Assembly: GCA_035524275.1 (NCBI GenBank)
Contig: DATKPC010000076.1
Location: 1 to 23,267, forward strand
Origin: DATKPC01 sp035524275
GTDB taxonomy: Bacteria > Pseudomonadota > Gammaproteobacteria > Burkholderiales > Burkholderiaceae_F
Direction of reading: 5' to 3'
Length of the DNA: 23,267 bases
The notes below the pieces were generated by a model that saw only the letters and a program-made list of their open reading frames with translations, did no database searches and was not told the origin of the DNA. This document shows, one piece after another, positions 15,112 to 23,164 of the stretch. The position numbers were made by a program, and so were the translations under genes. Each line of letters opens with the position of its first letter. The stretch's first letter is position 1.

Positions 15112-15903
15112 ATGACGCTCGACGACCCCGGCACCGCCGCCGCAGGCGATCGGCCGTCCGCGCCCGCCGACGACGGTACGCCGCACCTGGAGCTCGCCGC
15201 GGTGTCGCTGCGCTACGGCGAAGTGCGCGCGCTGGACGGCGTGTCGATGCGGGCACCGCGCGGGTGGATCGTCGCGCTGATCGGCGCCAATGGGGCCGGC
15301 AAGTCCTCCTCGCTGCGCGCGATCACCGGCCTGCGGCGCGTGGCCGGCGGCGAGGTGCGACTCGGCGGCGAGGTCGTGAATTCGCCGCAGGTCCAGGTGC
15401 CGGCGCACGTCCTGGTGCGGCGCGGCGTGTCGATGGTGCCGGAGGGGCGCCACGTCTTCCCGTACATGAGCGTGCGCGACAACCTGCTGATGGGCGCCTA
15501 CACGCGCGACGACAAGGCGGCGATCGCGACCGACCTGGATCGCGTCTGCGAGCGCTTCCCGCGCCTGAAGGAGCGCTACCGGCAGCAGGGATCGAGCCTG
15601 TCCGGCGGCGAGCAGCAGATGGTCGCGATCGGCCGCGCGCTGATGGCGCGGCCGCGGCTCCTGCTCCTCGACGAGCCGTCGCTCGGGATCGCCCCGCAGG
15701 TGGTGCGCCTCATCGCCCGCTCGCTGATCGAGATCAACCGCCGGGACGGCATCACGATCGTCCTGGTCGAGCAGAACAGCCGCATGGCGCTGGCCCTGTC
15801 GACCTACGCGTACGTCCTCGATACGGGGCGCGTCGCGCTCGAAGGCCCGTCGCGCGAGCTGATGCGCAACGAACACGTCAAGCGCCTGTACCTCGGCGGC
15901 TGA
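15112..15903 (+). CDS. Liv-type ABC transporter ATPase, LivF family
   Basis: A 263-aa cytosolic ATPase completing the transporter. Walker A GANGAGKSS is at residues 58-66, the canonical signature LSGGEQQ at 163-169, and Walker B LLLLDEPSLG has D187 and E188. VEQN replaces the switch-histidine motif, which is normal for LivF. The C-terminus HVKRLYLGG is also characteristic. A short, low-complexity N-terminal extension (residues 1-25, rich in Asp, Pro and Ala) precedes the domain. GGAG at 15100-15103 has proper spacing to the ATG at 15112. It forms a heterodimer with the LivG-type subunit. The regulator gene follows after 34 bases. Confidence 0.95.
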   Translation: MTLDDPGTAAAGDRPSAPADDGTPHLELAAVSLRYGEVRALDGVSMRAPRGWIVALIGANGAGKSSSLRAITGLRRVAGGEVRLGGEVVNSPQVQVPAHVLVRRGVSMVPEGRHVFPYMSVRDNLLMGAYTRDDKAAIATDLDRVCERFPRLKERYRQQGSSLSGGEQQMVAIGRALMARPRLLLLDEPSLGIAPQVVRLIARSLIEINRRDGITIVLVEQNSRMALALSTYAYVLDTGRVALEGPSRELMRNEHVKRLYLGG

Positions 15904-15937
15904 CGCGCCGCTGCGAACCGCTCGCGCACGCCATCCG

Positions 15938-16651
15938 ATGGGATCCGAGACGCCAACCCGGCTGGGCAACCAGGAGATCTACGAGCGGATCTACGCCGCG
16001 ATCGGCGAGCGCCGGCTGCTGCCTGGCACGAAGCTCAGCGAGGAGAAGCTGGCGCGCGCCTTCCACGCGAGCCGCACCCGGATCCGGGAGGTCCTGATGC
16101 GACTGAGCCAGGAACTGATCGTCGAATTGCGGCCGAATCGCGGCGCCTACGTCGCGCGCCCGTCGCAGGAGGACCTGCGGGACGTCTTCGCCGTGCGGCG
16201 GGCGCTGGAACGGGCCATCGCGGTCGAACTCGCCGAGCGCTACAGCGGCCATCCGCTCGATGCGATGCGTGACCATCTCGACGCCGAAGCGCGCGCGAGG
16301 AGCGTGGGCGACCGGCAGGCGCTCGCGCGGCTCACCGGCGAATTCCACGTCCGCCTTGCCGGGACGACCGGCAACCGTCTCTACAGCGACAGCGTCCGGC
16401 GCCTGGTGGCGCTGACGGGACTCGTGATCGCGCAGTACGATGCGGCCGCGAGCAGCGCGTGCCCGGAACACGAACACGGCGATATCGTCGTCGCGATCGA
16501 GTCCGGCGACGCGCAGCGCGCGGAGCAACTGATGCTGACCCACCTGCGGCACGTCGAGACCGGCATCCGGCCGCCGCCGGCCGGCGCCGGGCGCGTCGAC
16601 TTCGAGCGGATCTTCGGCTTGGCGCCGGGCGCCACGCCGGAGCCCACCTGA
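15938..16651 (+). CDS. GntR-family transcriptional regulator, FadR/FCD subfamily
   Basis: A 237-aa cytosolic regulator. Residues about 10-75 form the winged helix-turn-helix (IYERIYAAIGERRLLPGTKL, then ARAFHASRTRIREVLMRL and the wing RPNRGAYVA). Residues about 80-210 form the all-helical FCD ligand domain. Candidate metal ligands typical of FCD proteins are H137 (GEFH), H180 (EHEHGDIV) and H202 (LMLTHL). These proteins usually repress catabolic and transport operons and release DNA on binding a small acid. Its position directly after the transporter genes and the TTGTATACAA palindrome upstream of the operon suggest autoregulation of the whole unit. The stop overlaps the next start by one base (TGATG), so dehydrogenase translation is probably coupled to it. 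Confidence 0.93.
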   Translation: MGSETPTRLGNQEIYERIYAAIGERRLLPGTKLSEEKLARAFHASRTRIREVLMRLSQELIVELRPNRGAYVARPSQEDLRDVFAVRRALERAIAVELAERYSGHPLDAMRDHLDAEARARSVGDRQALARLTGEFHVRLAGTTGNRLYSDSVRRLVALTGLVIAQYDAAASSACPEHEHGDIVVAIESGDAQRAEQLMLTHLRHVETGIRPPPAGAGRVDFERIFGLAPGATPEPT

Positions 16652-18468
16652 TGCGCGCCGCGCGCGACCGCCGGCCCGCACGACGGTTCGCGCGACGGTT
16701 CGCGGCGACGCCGCGCTCCGCACTGCTCGCCGGCGCGCTCGCCGCGTCGCTCGCGGCTTGCGCGACGGCGCCGGGTCGCGACGGCGCGGCCCCGACGTCG
16801 ACCGCCGTGCTCGGAACCACCTCCGCCGGCGAGGACGCGGGAACGCGCTTCGACACGCTCGGCGAGATCGGCCCCGCGAACGTCGCGCGCCTCGCGCTCG
16901 CCTGGCGCGTCCGGACGGGCACGACGCGTGGCGAAGAGGGCGCGCCGCTCATCGTCGGCGACCTGCTCGTGCTGCACGCGCCGCTCGCCAATCGAGTCGT
17001 CGCCCTGGGCCTCGCGGATCGCGCCATCCGCTGGACCTACGAGCGCAGGCTGGACCCCGGCGTGCCGGCGGTGATGTGCTGCGACGTCGTCAGCCGCGGG
17101 ATGGCGGCAGGACGCGGCAAGATCTTCGTGCAGCAGGCCGACGCCACGCTCGTCGCGCTCGATGCGCGAACCGGCGCGCCCCTCTGGACGGCGCGCAACG
17201 GCGACCCGCGCGCCGGCGCGACCGCGACCAATGCGCCGCGGCTGTTCGACCGCTATGTCGTCACCGGGATCGCCGGCGGCGAATACGGCGTCCGCGGCTA
17301 CGTCAGCGCGTTCGACGCCGAGACCGGCGCGCTGGCGTGGCGCGGCTACAGCGTCGGACCGGATGCCGAGATGCTGATCGACGCGGAGCGGACGACGACC
17401 TGGGCCGACGGACGCGTGCAGTCCGTCGGCGCCGCGTCCTCGCTGCACAGCTGGACCGGCGAGGCCTGGCGGACGGGCGGCGGCACGACCTGGGGCTGGT
17501 ACGCCTACGATGCCTCGCTGCGCCTCGTCTATTACGGGACCGGCAACCCCTCGACCTGGAATGCCGCGCAGCGTCCCGGCGACAATCGCTGGGCGTCGTC
17601 GCTCTTCGCGCGCGACATCGATACCGGCCGCGTGCGGTGGGTCTACCAGATGACGCCGCACGACGAATGGGACTACGACGGCGTCAACGAATCGATCCTC
17701 TTCGACGGGCCCGACGCGGCGGGCCGCAGCCGCCGGATGCTGGCGCATTTCGATCGCAACGGGTTCGCCTACGTGCTGGACCGCGAAACCGGCGAGCTGC
17801 TGCAGGCGAAGGCCTATGATCCCAGCGTCAACTGGGCGACCGCCATCGACCTCGCGAGCGGCAAGCCGGTCCGCGACGCGCGCTATTCGACCGAGCGCCG
17901 CGACGAGGACGAGACGACCGCGAATGTCTGCCCGCCGGCCATCGGCAGCAAGAACCAGGCCCCGGCCGCGTTCGATCCGGACCTGAAGCTCTTCTACGTC
18001 CCCGCGATCCACCTGTGCATGGACTTCGAGCGCTTCCACGCCGACTACGCGGCGGGCCAGCCCTATGTCGGCGCGTCGGTGCGGATGCACCCGGTCCGCG
18101 GCGACGAGGGGACGCTCGGCCGCCTCGTCGCCTGGGACGCGATCGGCGGCCGCGCGGCCTGGGTCCATCCGGAAGCGGCGCCGCTCTGGGGCGGCGTGCT
18201 CGCGACCCGCACCGGCCTCGTGTTCTACGGGACGCTCGACGGCCACCTGAAAGCCCTCGATGCGCGGACGGGGGCGCTGCTGTGGACCTCGGAACAGCTG
18301 CCCTCCGGGGTCGTCGGCAATGTCATCAGCTGGAGCTACGGTGGTCGCCAGTTCGTCGGCGTGCTCGTCGGGATCGGCGGGCTGGCGAACGATCCCGACG
18401 GCATCGGCAAGCTCGCGCCGGCGATGCCGTCGGGGGCCGGGGAATTCGTCGCGTTCGCGCTGCCTTGA
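16651..18468 (+). CDS. PQQ-dependent alcohol dehydrogenase, predicted lanthanide type and lipoprotein
   Basis: A 605-aa quinoprotein beta-propeller dehydrogenase of the methanol/ethanol dehydrogenase family, which oxidises alcohols in the periplasm and passes electrons to a cytochrome. I start at 16651 (TGATG overlap; GGAG at 16639-16642). The N-terminus is basic, then LLAGALAASLAAC37, a lipobox-like signal, so it may be membrane-anchored. Key residues: the vicinal cysteines C143-C144 (VMCCDV) below PQQ, metal ligands E211 (GGEYG) and N299 (GTGN), and catalytic D341 in DEWDYDG. The N-to-D spacing of 42 equals that of MxaF (261/303). D343, two residues after the catalytic Asp, is the extra ligand found in lanthanide enzymes (XoxF, PedH) where calcium enzymes have Ala or Ser. 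There is no cytochrome domain and no PQQ synthesis gene here. Confidence 0.93.
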   Translation: MRAARDRRPARRFARRFAATPRSALLAGALAASLAACATAPGRDGAAPTSTAVLGTTSAGEDAGTRFDTLGEIGPANVARLALAWRVRTGTTRGEEGAPLIVGDLLVLHAPLANRVVALGLADRAIRWTYERRLDPGVPAVMCCDVVSRGMAAGRGKIFVQQADATLVALDARTGAPLWTARNGDPRAGATATNAPRLFDRYVVTGIAGGEYGVRGYVSAFDAETGALAWRGYSVGPDAEMLIDAERTTTWADGRVQSVGAASSLHSWTGEAWRTGGGTTWGWYAYDASLRLVYYGTGNPSTWNAAQRPGDNRWASSLFARDIDTGRVRWVYQMTPHDEWDYDGVNESILFDGPDAAGRSRRMLAHFDRNGFAYVLDRETGELLQAKAYDPSVNWATAIDLASGKPVRDARYSTERRDEDETTANVCPPAIGSKNQAPAAFDPDLKLFYVPAIHLCMDFERFHADYAAGQPYVGASVRMHPVRGDEGTLGRLVAWDAIGGRAAWVHPEAAPLWGGVLATRTGLVFYGTLDGHLKALDARTGALLWTSEQLPSGVVGNVISWSYGGRQFVGVLVGIGGLANDPDGIGKLAPAMPSGAGEFVAFALP

Positions 18469-18532
18469 CGCGGTTTGCCGCGGACCCGGATACTGCCGTC
18501 CACGCCGAAAGGATACGGCGGAGGAGACCACG

Positions 18533-18946
18533 ATGAAAAAAATCGCCGCACGAACGCTCGTCGGCACGCTGATCTTCGGATCCGGGATCGCGACCGGCCT
18601 CGTCGCGCACGCGCTGATGACCGATTCCCCGCAGCGCGTCGAGCAGAAGCGCGCCGACCTGAGCGGAGCGCCCGGGATGGAAGTCATCGAATCGACGGCG
18701 GAATACAAGCCGGGCGAGCTGGTCGCGAAGCACCTGCATCACGGGATCGAGGCTGCGTTCGTCGTCCAGGGGGCGATGATCCAGCTTCCGGGCAAGGAGC
18801 CGACGATGCTCGCGACCGGCACGCCGATCATGAACCTGCGCGACGTCGCCCACGGCGGCTTCAAGGTCGTCGGCGACACCTCGCTCAAGCTCTTCACGGT
18901 CCACGTCGTCGACAAGGGCAAGCCGCTCTACGACCCGGTCGACTGA
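18533..18946 (+). CDS. Small exported or membrane-anchored cupin protein
   Basis: A 137-aa protein. The ATG at 18533 is preceded by GGAGGAG with proper spacing; an open frame upstream lacks this. Residues 1-28 (KKIAARTLVGTLIFGSGIATGLVAHAL) are a signal peptide or membrane anchor. The rest is one cupin domain: first motif H67-x-H69…E73 followed by G80, and second motif G96-TP…N101…H107, so a His3/Glu metal site seems complete. It is separated from the dehydrogenase by 64 bases and may be cotranscribed. Function is not predictable; single-domain cupins of this kind include small dioxygenases and binding proteins. Its periplasmic location fits with the preceding periplasmic dehydrogenase. Confidence 0.9.
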   Translation: MKKIAARTLVGTLIFGSGIATGLVAHALMTDSPQRVEQKRADLSGAPGMEVIESTAEYKPGELVAKHLHHGIEAAFVVQGAMIQLPGKEPTMLATGTPIMNLRDVAHGGFKVVGDTSLKLFTVHVVDKGKPLYDPVD

Positions 18947-18955
18947 CGGCGCGGA

Positions 18956-20176
18956 TCATTCGTTCCGCGGACGCGGCGGGCGTGGCAGCGCCAGCAGCGT
19001 CGCCGCGGCGCTGAGGCTCAACGCCGCCGTGAGCCACAGCGATGCGACGCCGAAGCGGTCGAGGCAGACGCCGAACGCGAGCGGTGCGGCCGCCTGCGCG
19101 ATGCGCGACGGCACGCCCAGCAGGCCCTGGCGGGCGCCATACCCGCCGGGTCCGAAGAACCGTAGCGGCAGCGTCCCCTTCGCGATCGTCAGTATCCCGT
19201 TGCCGATCCCGTGCAGGATCGCGAACGGCGCGGCCCACGGCGCGCCGCCGGCGATCAACGCCAGCACGCCGAGCGGATGCGCCAGCGCGGCGGCGCGCGC
19301 GCTGAACAGCGGATCGAAGCGCCGCAGCAGCGTGAATTCCAGCAGCCGCGCAACGACCTGCGCCGGACCGACGAGCGCCGCGAGCGCGACCGCGACGCCC
19401 AGCGAAGCGCCGCCGGCCACCAGGAGGCGAGGCAGATGCGCCGCCATCGCCGTGCTGATGAACCAGGTGACGGCGAAGACATAGGCGAGCGCGATACCGA
19501 CGAGCCGCGGATGAGCCACTTCGGCGGCGATCGTCCGGCTGTCGCCCGATGCGTCCGGCGCGAATCCGTTGGCACGCGCCCGGCGTGACGGCGCGCGTGG
19601 AATCGAGGCGTTGAGCGGCAACGCGACGACGAGGTGCACGACGGCCCAGCCGATGCAGGCGCCGCGCCAGCCGAAGGCGGCGCCGGCCCAGGCCGACAGC
19701 GGCCAGCCGACGGTGCTGGCGAAACCGGCAATCAGCGTCACGCCGGTGATCGGGCCGCGCGCGTCGAACCCGTGCAGCCGGACCAGCGCCGCGAACGCCG
19801 CCTCGTAGAGGCCGGTTCCCATCCCGAGCCCGATGACGATCCAGCCCGCGAGGAGGCCCTGCCAACCCTGCGCCGCCGACAGCAGGGCCAGCCCGGCCGC
19901 GAAGACCAGGTTCGCCAGCACCAGGACCGGCCTTCCGCCAAGGCGGTCGATCGCGCGGCCCGCGGACGGGCCGACGAGCGCCGCAACCAGGAGCGCGAGC
20001 GAAAGCGCCGCGAAGACGTCGGCCTCGCTGACGCCAAGGTCGCGCGCCATCGCCTTCGACAGGACGGCCGGCAGGTAGTACGACGACGCCCAGGCGAGCG
20101 TCTGCCCGACGCCCAGCGCGACGACCGTGGATGCGCGGCGAGCGCCCGATTGCGGTTCGGCGGCGGCCGTGGCCAT
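18956..20176 (-). CDS. Major facilitator superfamily transporter
   Basis: A 406-aa inner-membrane transporter with about twelve hydrophobic segments, the normal MFS length. The loop 2-3 motif GPSAGRAIDRLGGRPVL matches the MFS G-x3-D-R-x-G-R/G-R signature. I begin at the ATG at 20176 because the 62 extra residues of the longer open frame are arginine-rich and unlike any MFS N-terminus, whereas MATAAAEPQSG leads directly into the first helix (TVVALGVGQTLAWASSYYLPAVL). The LAWASSYYLPAVL start is reminiscent of MFS members of unknown substrate. Ribosome-binding support is weak. It converges with the cupin gene, 9 bases apart, so it is a separate unit. Confidence 0.92.
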   Translation of the reverse strand: MATAAAEPQSGARRASTVVALGVGQTLAWASSYYLPAVLSKAMARDLGVSEADVFAALSLALLVAALVGPSAGRAIDRLGGRPVLVLANLVFAAGLALLSAAQGWQGLLAGWIVIGLGMGTGLYEAAFAALVRLHGFDARGPITGVTLIAGFASTVGWPLSAWAGAAFGWRGACIGWAVVHLVVALPLNASIPRAPSRRARANGFAPDASGDSRTIAAEVAHPRLVGIALAYVFAVTWFISTAMAAHLPRLLVAGGASLGVAVALAALVGPAQVVARLLEFTLLRRFDPLFSARAAALAHPLGVLALIAGGAPWAAPFAILHGIGNGILTIAKGTLPLRFFGPGGYGARQGLLGVPSRIAQAAAPLAFGVCLDRFGVASLWLTAALSLSAAATLLALPRPPRPRNE

Positions 20177-20259
20177 CAAGGGAAACGTGCCTCGGGGAAT
20201 GGGCGGAACGTGCGCGAACGGACGCCGGCGGGACGAACGTGCGCGGAATGTACGTCCGC

Positions 20260-20275
20260 GGACGGTTCGCCGTCC
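20260..20275. repeat. Hairpin GGACGG-TTCG-CCGTCC in intergenic region
   Basis: A perfect 6-bp stem capped by a TTCG tetraloop lies between the divergent MFS gene and the small peptide gene. On the + strand the loop is the especially stable UUCG type. It lacks a T-tract, so it is not an obvious terminator; it may sit in the MFS mRNA leader. The rest of 20177-20400 shows no gene. Confidence 0.35.
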
Positions 20276-20400
20276 ACGCGGATTAGGCCGGCGCGACGCC
20301 CCGGTGCAGGACCCGCGCGATGTCCGTTCGGTCGATTCGATCCGCGCGCGCGACGGCCACAATGTCGCCGGACATCGACGCGCGGATCGGGGAAGACGAC

Positions 20401-20487
20401 ATGGACAGGCACGGCGGAAGCCTCATTCCCTTGCTGATCGTCGGCACCGTGATGGTGCTGGGGCTGTTCGGTTACCTCGGCGGCTGA
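20401..20487 (+). CDS. Possible 28-aa single-pass membrane peptide
   Basis: A short frame in the gap between the MFS and binding-protein genes. It encodes MDRHGGSLIPLLIVGTVMVL followed by GLFGYLGG. That is a charged N-terminus, one hydrophobic stretch of about 18 residues and a glycine-rich end, the layout of a small membrane protein. A GGGGAAG purine run at about 20390 is well spaced for initiation. I do not recognise the family. The hydrophobic pattern in such a GC-rich region is unlikely but not impossible by chance, so this stays tentative. Confidence 0.5.
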   Translation: MDRHGGSLIPLLIVGTVMVLGLFGYLGG

Positions 20488-20596
20488 AGCGCCCGAACGG
20501 CCTTCGAGGCGCTGCCGCGCCGCGTGAACAGGCCCTATCCTCCCGCCTGGGCCCCGGCGTTCCGGGACGCCCGGCCTGCCATCGGGAGAATGCCTC

Positions 20597-21769
20597 ATGT
20601 CGTCCGCGCCATCGCGGCGGCCGGCGCTGCGCGCCGCGACCGTCGCCGCCGTCCTCGTTGCCGCCCTGGTTCCGCTCGCGTCGCGAGCCCAGGTCAAGAT
20701 CGGCGTCATCACCTCGTCGACCGGCCCGATCGCGCTCGTCGGGATTCCGCAGAGAAACTCGATACCGCTGCTGCCGACCGAAGTCGCCGGGCAGCACATC
20801 GAGTACATCGCGCTTGACGACGCCAGCGATCCGACCGCCTCCGTCACGGCCGCGAGGAAGCTCATCGACGAGGACAAGGTCGACGCGATCATCGGGCCGG
20901 GCGGTTCCGCCAATGCCCTCGCGGTGATCCCGTTCGTCGCCGAAGCCGGCGTGCCGCTGTTCGCGCCGGTCGGCACGGCGGCCGTCGTGCTGCCGATGAA
21001 CGAGCAGAAGCGATGGGTCTTCAAGACGACGCAGAACGACGACCTGATCGCGCGTGCGCTCGTCGACCACATGCGCGCGAGCGGCGTGAAATCCGCCGGC
21101 TTCATCGGTACCGCCGATCCGTACGGCGAGAACTGGCTCAAGGTCTTCGGCCCGCTCGCGGACAAGGCCGGGATCCGCGTCGTGTCCACCGAGCGCTTCG
21201 AGCGGCGGGATCCGTCGATGACGGCGCAGGGCCTCAAGACGATCGCGGCGCATCCGGACGCGGTGCTGGTCGCGGCGCCCGGCAGTTCGGCGGCGATGCC
21301 GGAAACCACGCTCGTCGACCTCGGCTACAAGGGACGGATCTACCAGACGCACGGCGCCGCGCTCGACGACTTCCTGCGCCTCGGCGGCCGCAAGGTCGAA
21401 GGAACGATCCTCGCGGCGAGCGGCATGCTGGTGCTGGACGAGATCCCCGACGACAACCCGATCAAGGCCGTCGCCGCGCGGTACGTTGCCGCCTACGAGA
21501 AACTCAACGGCAGCCGCCCGGCGACCTTCGGCGCGAACGTCTACGACGCCGGGCTGCTGCTGCAGGCGGCGATCCCGGCGGCGTTGAAGCGCGGCCGGCC
21601 CGGCACGCCGGAGTTCCGCAGCGCGCTGCGCGACGCCGTCGAGGCAACCCGCGAACTGGTCGGGACGCAGGGGATCTACAACCTGTCGCCGCAGGATCAC
21701 AGCGGCTTCGACGAGCGCGGGCGCGTCATGCTGACCGTCAAGGACGGGCATTGGGCATTGCTCAAGTAG
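20597..21769 (+). CDS. Orphan Liv-type ABC substrate-binding protein
   Basis: A 390-aa periplasmic binding protein of the branched-chain amino-acid (Peripla_BP_6) type. The signal peptide covers residues 1-31 (AATVAAVLVAALVPLASRAQ). The mature part starts VKIGVITSSTGPIALVG, then YIALDDASDPTASVTAARKL and IIGPGGSANALAVIPFVAE, all typical of the fold; GTADPYGENW and TFGANVYDAGLLL are also family hallmarks. GGGAGA precedes the ATG. No permease or ATPase genes are adjacent, so it must use a transporter encoded elsewhere or act as a sensor. It is only distantly similar to the binding protein at 11192-12385. It is probably monocistronic. Confidence 0.93.
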   Translation: MSSAPSRRPALRAATVAAVLVAALVPLASRAQVKIGVITSSTGPIALVGIPQRNSIPLLPTEVAGQHIEYIALDDASDPTASVTAARKLIDEDKVDAIIGPGGSANALAVIPFVAEAGVPLFAPVGTAAVVLPMNEQKRWVFKTTQNDDLIARALVDHMRASGVKSAGFIGTADPYGENWLKVFGPLADKAGIRVVSTERFERRDPSMTAQGLKTIAAHPDAVLVAAPGSSAAMPETTLVDLGYKGRIYQTHGAALDDFLRLGGRKVEGTILAASGMLVLDEIPDDNPIKAVAARYVAAYEKLNGSRPATFGANVYDAGLLLQAAIPAALKRGRPGTPEFRSALRDAVEATRELVGTQGIYNLSPQDHSGFDERGRVMLTVKDGHWALLK

Positions 21770-21795
21770 CCCCCTTTCGCCCGCGGAGGTCCGCA

Positions 21796-21823
21796 TTGAC
21801 GGATTCGGAGTAATTGGTACACT
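21796..21823 (+). promoter_or_regulatory. Promoter for the toxin-antitoxin pair
   Basis: TTGACG (21796-21801, 5/6) is separated by 16 bp from TACACT (21818-21823, 4/6), about 70 bases before the antitoxin start. The -10 lies in the left arm and spacer of the inverted repeat at 21815-21833. Confidence 0.55.
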
Positions 21824-21833
21824 ATTAGTACCA
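21815..21833. promoter_or_regulatory. Inverted repeat TGGTAC-N7-GTACCA, probable autoregulatory operator
   Basis: Perfect 6-base arms separated by ACTATTA in a strikingly AT-rich patch overlap the predicted -10 and start site. This is where an Xre-type antitoxin would bind to repress its own operon. GTAC-centred arms on both sides fit a dimer contacting successive faces. Confidence 0.6.
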
Positions 21834-21893
21834 GAAACACGGACTTCCGGCGGGCGCGCGACACGCTCCCCGGACCGCGGAGCGGACCACCCC

Positions 21894-22328
21894 TTGGCCA
21901 CAGTACCGCGCGAGAAGAGTGGTGCGGCGCTCCTCGCGGAGCGCGTCGCCCGCGTCGACCTGGCGAGTCGCGAATCGCGCGCGCGCCTGGCGTCGATGCT
22001 GATGCGCCTCTTCGAGCACTGGGAGCTGTCGCTGCCGGAACAGGCCGAGCTGCTGGGGCTGTCGAGCGCGAGCCGCAGCACGCTGGCGCGGTATCGCGCC
22101 GGCGAACCGCTGGCGGAGAGCCGCGACCTGCTGGACCGGGCCGGCCACCTGCTGGGGATCCACAAGTCGCTGCGCCTGCTCTTCCCGCACGATCGCGACC
22201 TCGCCTACCGCTGGATGACGCAGCCCAACCGGCGCCTCGGCGCGCGCCCGGTCGATGTCGTCGTGCGCGACGGATTCGAAGGACTGCTGGCGATCCGCCG
22301 GTACCTCGACTTCCAGCGCGGCCAATGA
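21894..22328 (+). CDS. Xre/MbcA/ParS-type antitoxin
   Basis: A 144-aa cytosolic antitoxin. Residues about 40-75 (LSLPEQAELLGLSSASRSTLARY) form an Xre-like helix-turn-helix. Residues about 80-142 (RAGHLLGIHKSLRLLFP…YRWMTQPNRRLGARPVDVV…GLLAIRRYLD) match the MbcA/ParS/Xre (DUF2384) toxin-binding domain, including the W-x-x-x-PN-x-x-L-x-x-x-P-x-D pattern. The start is a TTG at 21894; no ATG or GTG lies in frame between the promoter and this point, and the first inner ATG (residue 35) would cut off the N-terminus. A weak GGAG sits 11 bases upstream. It would neutralise the RES toxin encoded immediately downstream and bind the palindrome in the promoter. Confidence 0.88.
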   Translation: MATVPREKSGAALLAERVARVDLASRESRARLASMLMRLFEHWELSLPEQAELLGLSSASRSTLARYRAGEPLAESRDLLDRAGHLLGIHKSLRLLFPHDRDLAYRWMTQPNRRLGARPVDVVVRDGFEGLLAIRRYLDFQRGQ

Positions 22329-22367
22329 CCGTTGCCGCGGACCCGGGCGAAACGGACGAAACACGCG

Positions 22368-23114
22368 ATGGCGACACGATCCACGACGCGCGGGGCGGCC
22401 TCCGGATGGGGAGCCGACCTCTTCTCGGCGAACGTCGATTATCACGACGACCTCGTGCGCAACATTCCGGGCATCCGCCGCTCGCAGGACCTTTTCGACG
22501 ACCTGGGTCCGGCGCCGGCGGACTGGGACGTCGCGATCGCGGCCGAAGCCGCCGGACGCATCCCGACGCCCGCGGCGCTGGTCACCCGCCCGTTCGACTA
22601 CGGAACCGTGATCACCTACGCGCTCGACGCGGCCAACTGGCAGCGGACGCGGTTTTCCGACGCGACGCGCTACGGCGTCTGGTACGGTTCCCTCGCGATC
22701 GAAACGACCGTCTACGAGACGGCCTGGCACTGGAGCCGCTTCGTCCTTGACAGCTTCGGCGACGAGGACCGCGAGGTGACGACCGATCGCCGCGTCTTCG
22801 ACGTGCGCTGCGACGCGTTGCTCGTCGACCTGCGCCAGCGGGAGGTGGACTACCCGGGGCTCGTCGACCGCCGCAGCTACGGCTTCACGCAGGCGGTCGG
22901 CCGCTACGTGCACGAGCAGTCGCTCAACGGCCTGCTCGTCGCCTCGGCGCGCTGCGACGGCGTCAACGCCGCGATCTTCAGGGCCGAGCGCCTGGACAAC
23001 GTGCGCGACAAGGCGTGGCTCGTCTACCGGTTCAATCCGGCGCGCGACACGTTCGTCGCGCAACGGCGCCCCGGGCGCGCGTGGCTGGAGTTCGCGCCGA
23101 GCGCGCTGGGGTGA
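22368..23114 (+). CDS. RES-domain toxin (NAD-degrading family)
   Basis: A 248-aa RES-domain protein; characterised members such as MbcT and P. putida Res deplete NAD in the cell. I use the ATG at 22368; an in-frame TTG at 22332, three bases after the antitoxin stop, would add 12 residues and is possible. The RES core lies at about 85-225: QRTRFSDATRYGVWYGSLAI, then ETTVYE with candidate E117, and later LVASARCDGVNAAIF with candidate S193. R93 or R95 is the likely arginine of the R-E-S trio. The first 80 residues are a family-variable N-terminal extension. Gene order, antitoxin then toxin, is the usual one. No frameshift is seen, so the toxin looks intact. Confidence 0.88.
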   Translation: MATRSTTRGAASGWGADLFSANVDYHDDLVRNIPGIRRSQDLFDDLGPAPADWDVAIAAEAAGRIPTPAALVTRPFDYGTVITYALDAANWQRTRFSDATRYGVWYGSLAIETTVYETAWHWSRFVLDSFGDEDREVTTDRRVFDVRCDALLVDLRQREVDYPGLVDRRSYGFTQAVGRYVHEQSLNGLLVASARCDGVNAAIFRAERLDNVRDKAWLVYRFNPARDTFVAQRRPGRAWLEFAPSALG

Positions 23115-23164
23115 GCGGCCCGCCGTCGGCCCTCTCCATGAACCATAGCTGATTTGTGGGTGGA

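Noticed and set aside
20423..22165. A 580-codon minus-strand frame opposite the orphan binding protein and antitoxin
   Set aside because: Spans the toxin-antitoxin promoter and two well-supported genes; composition is that of a shadow frame.
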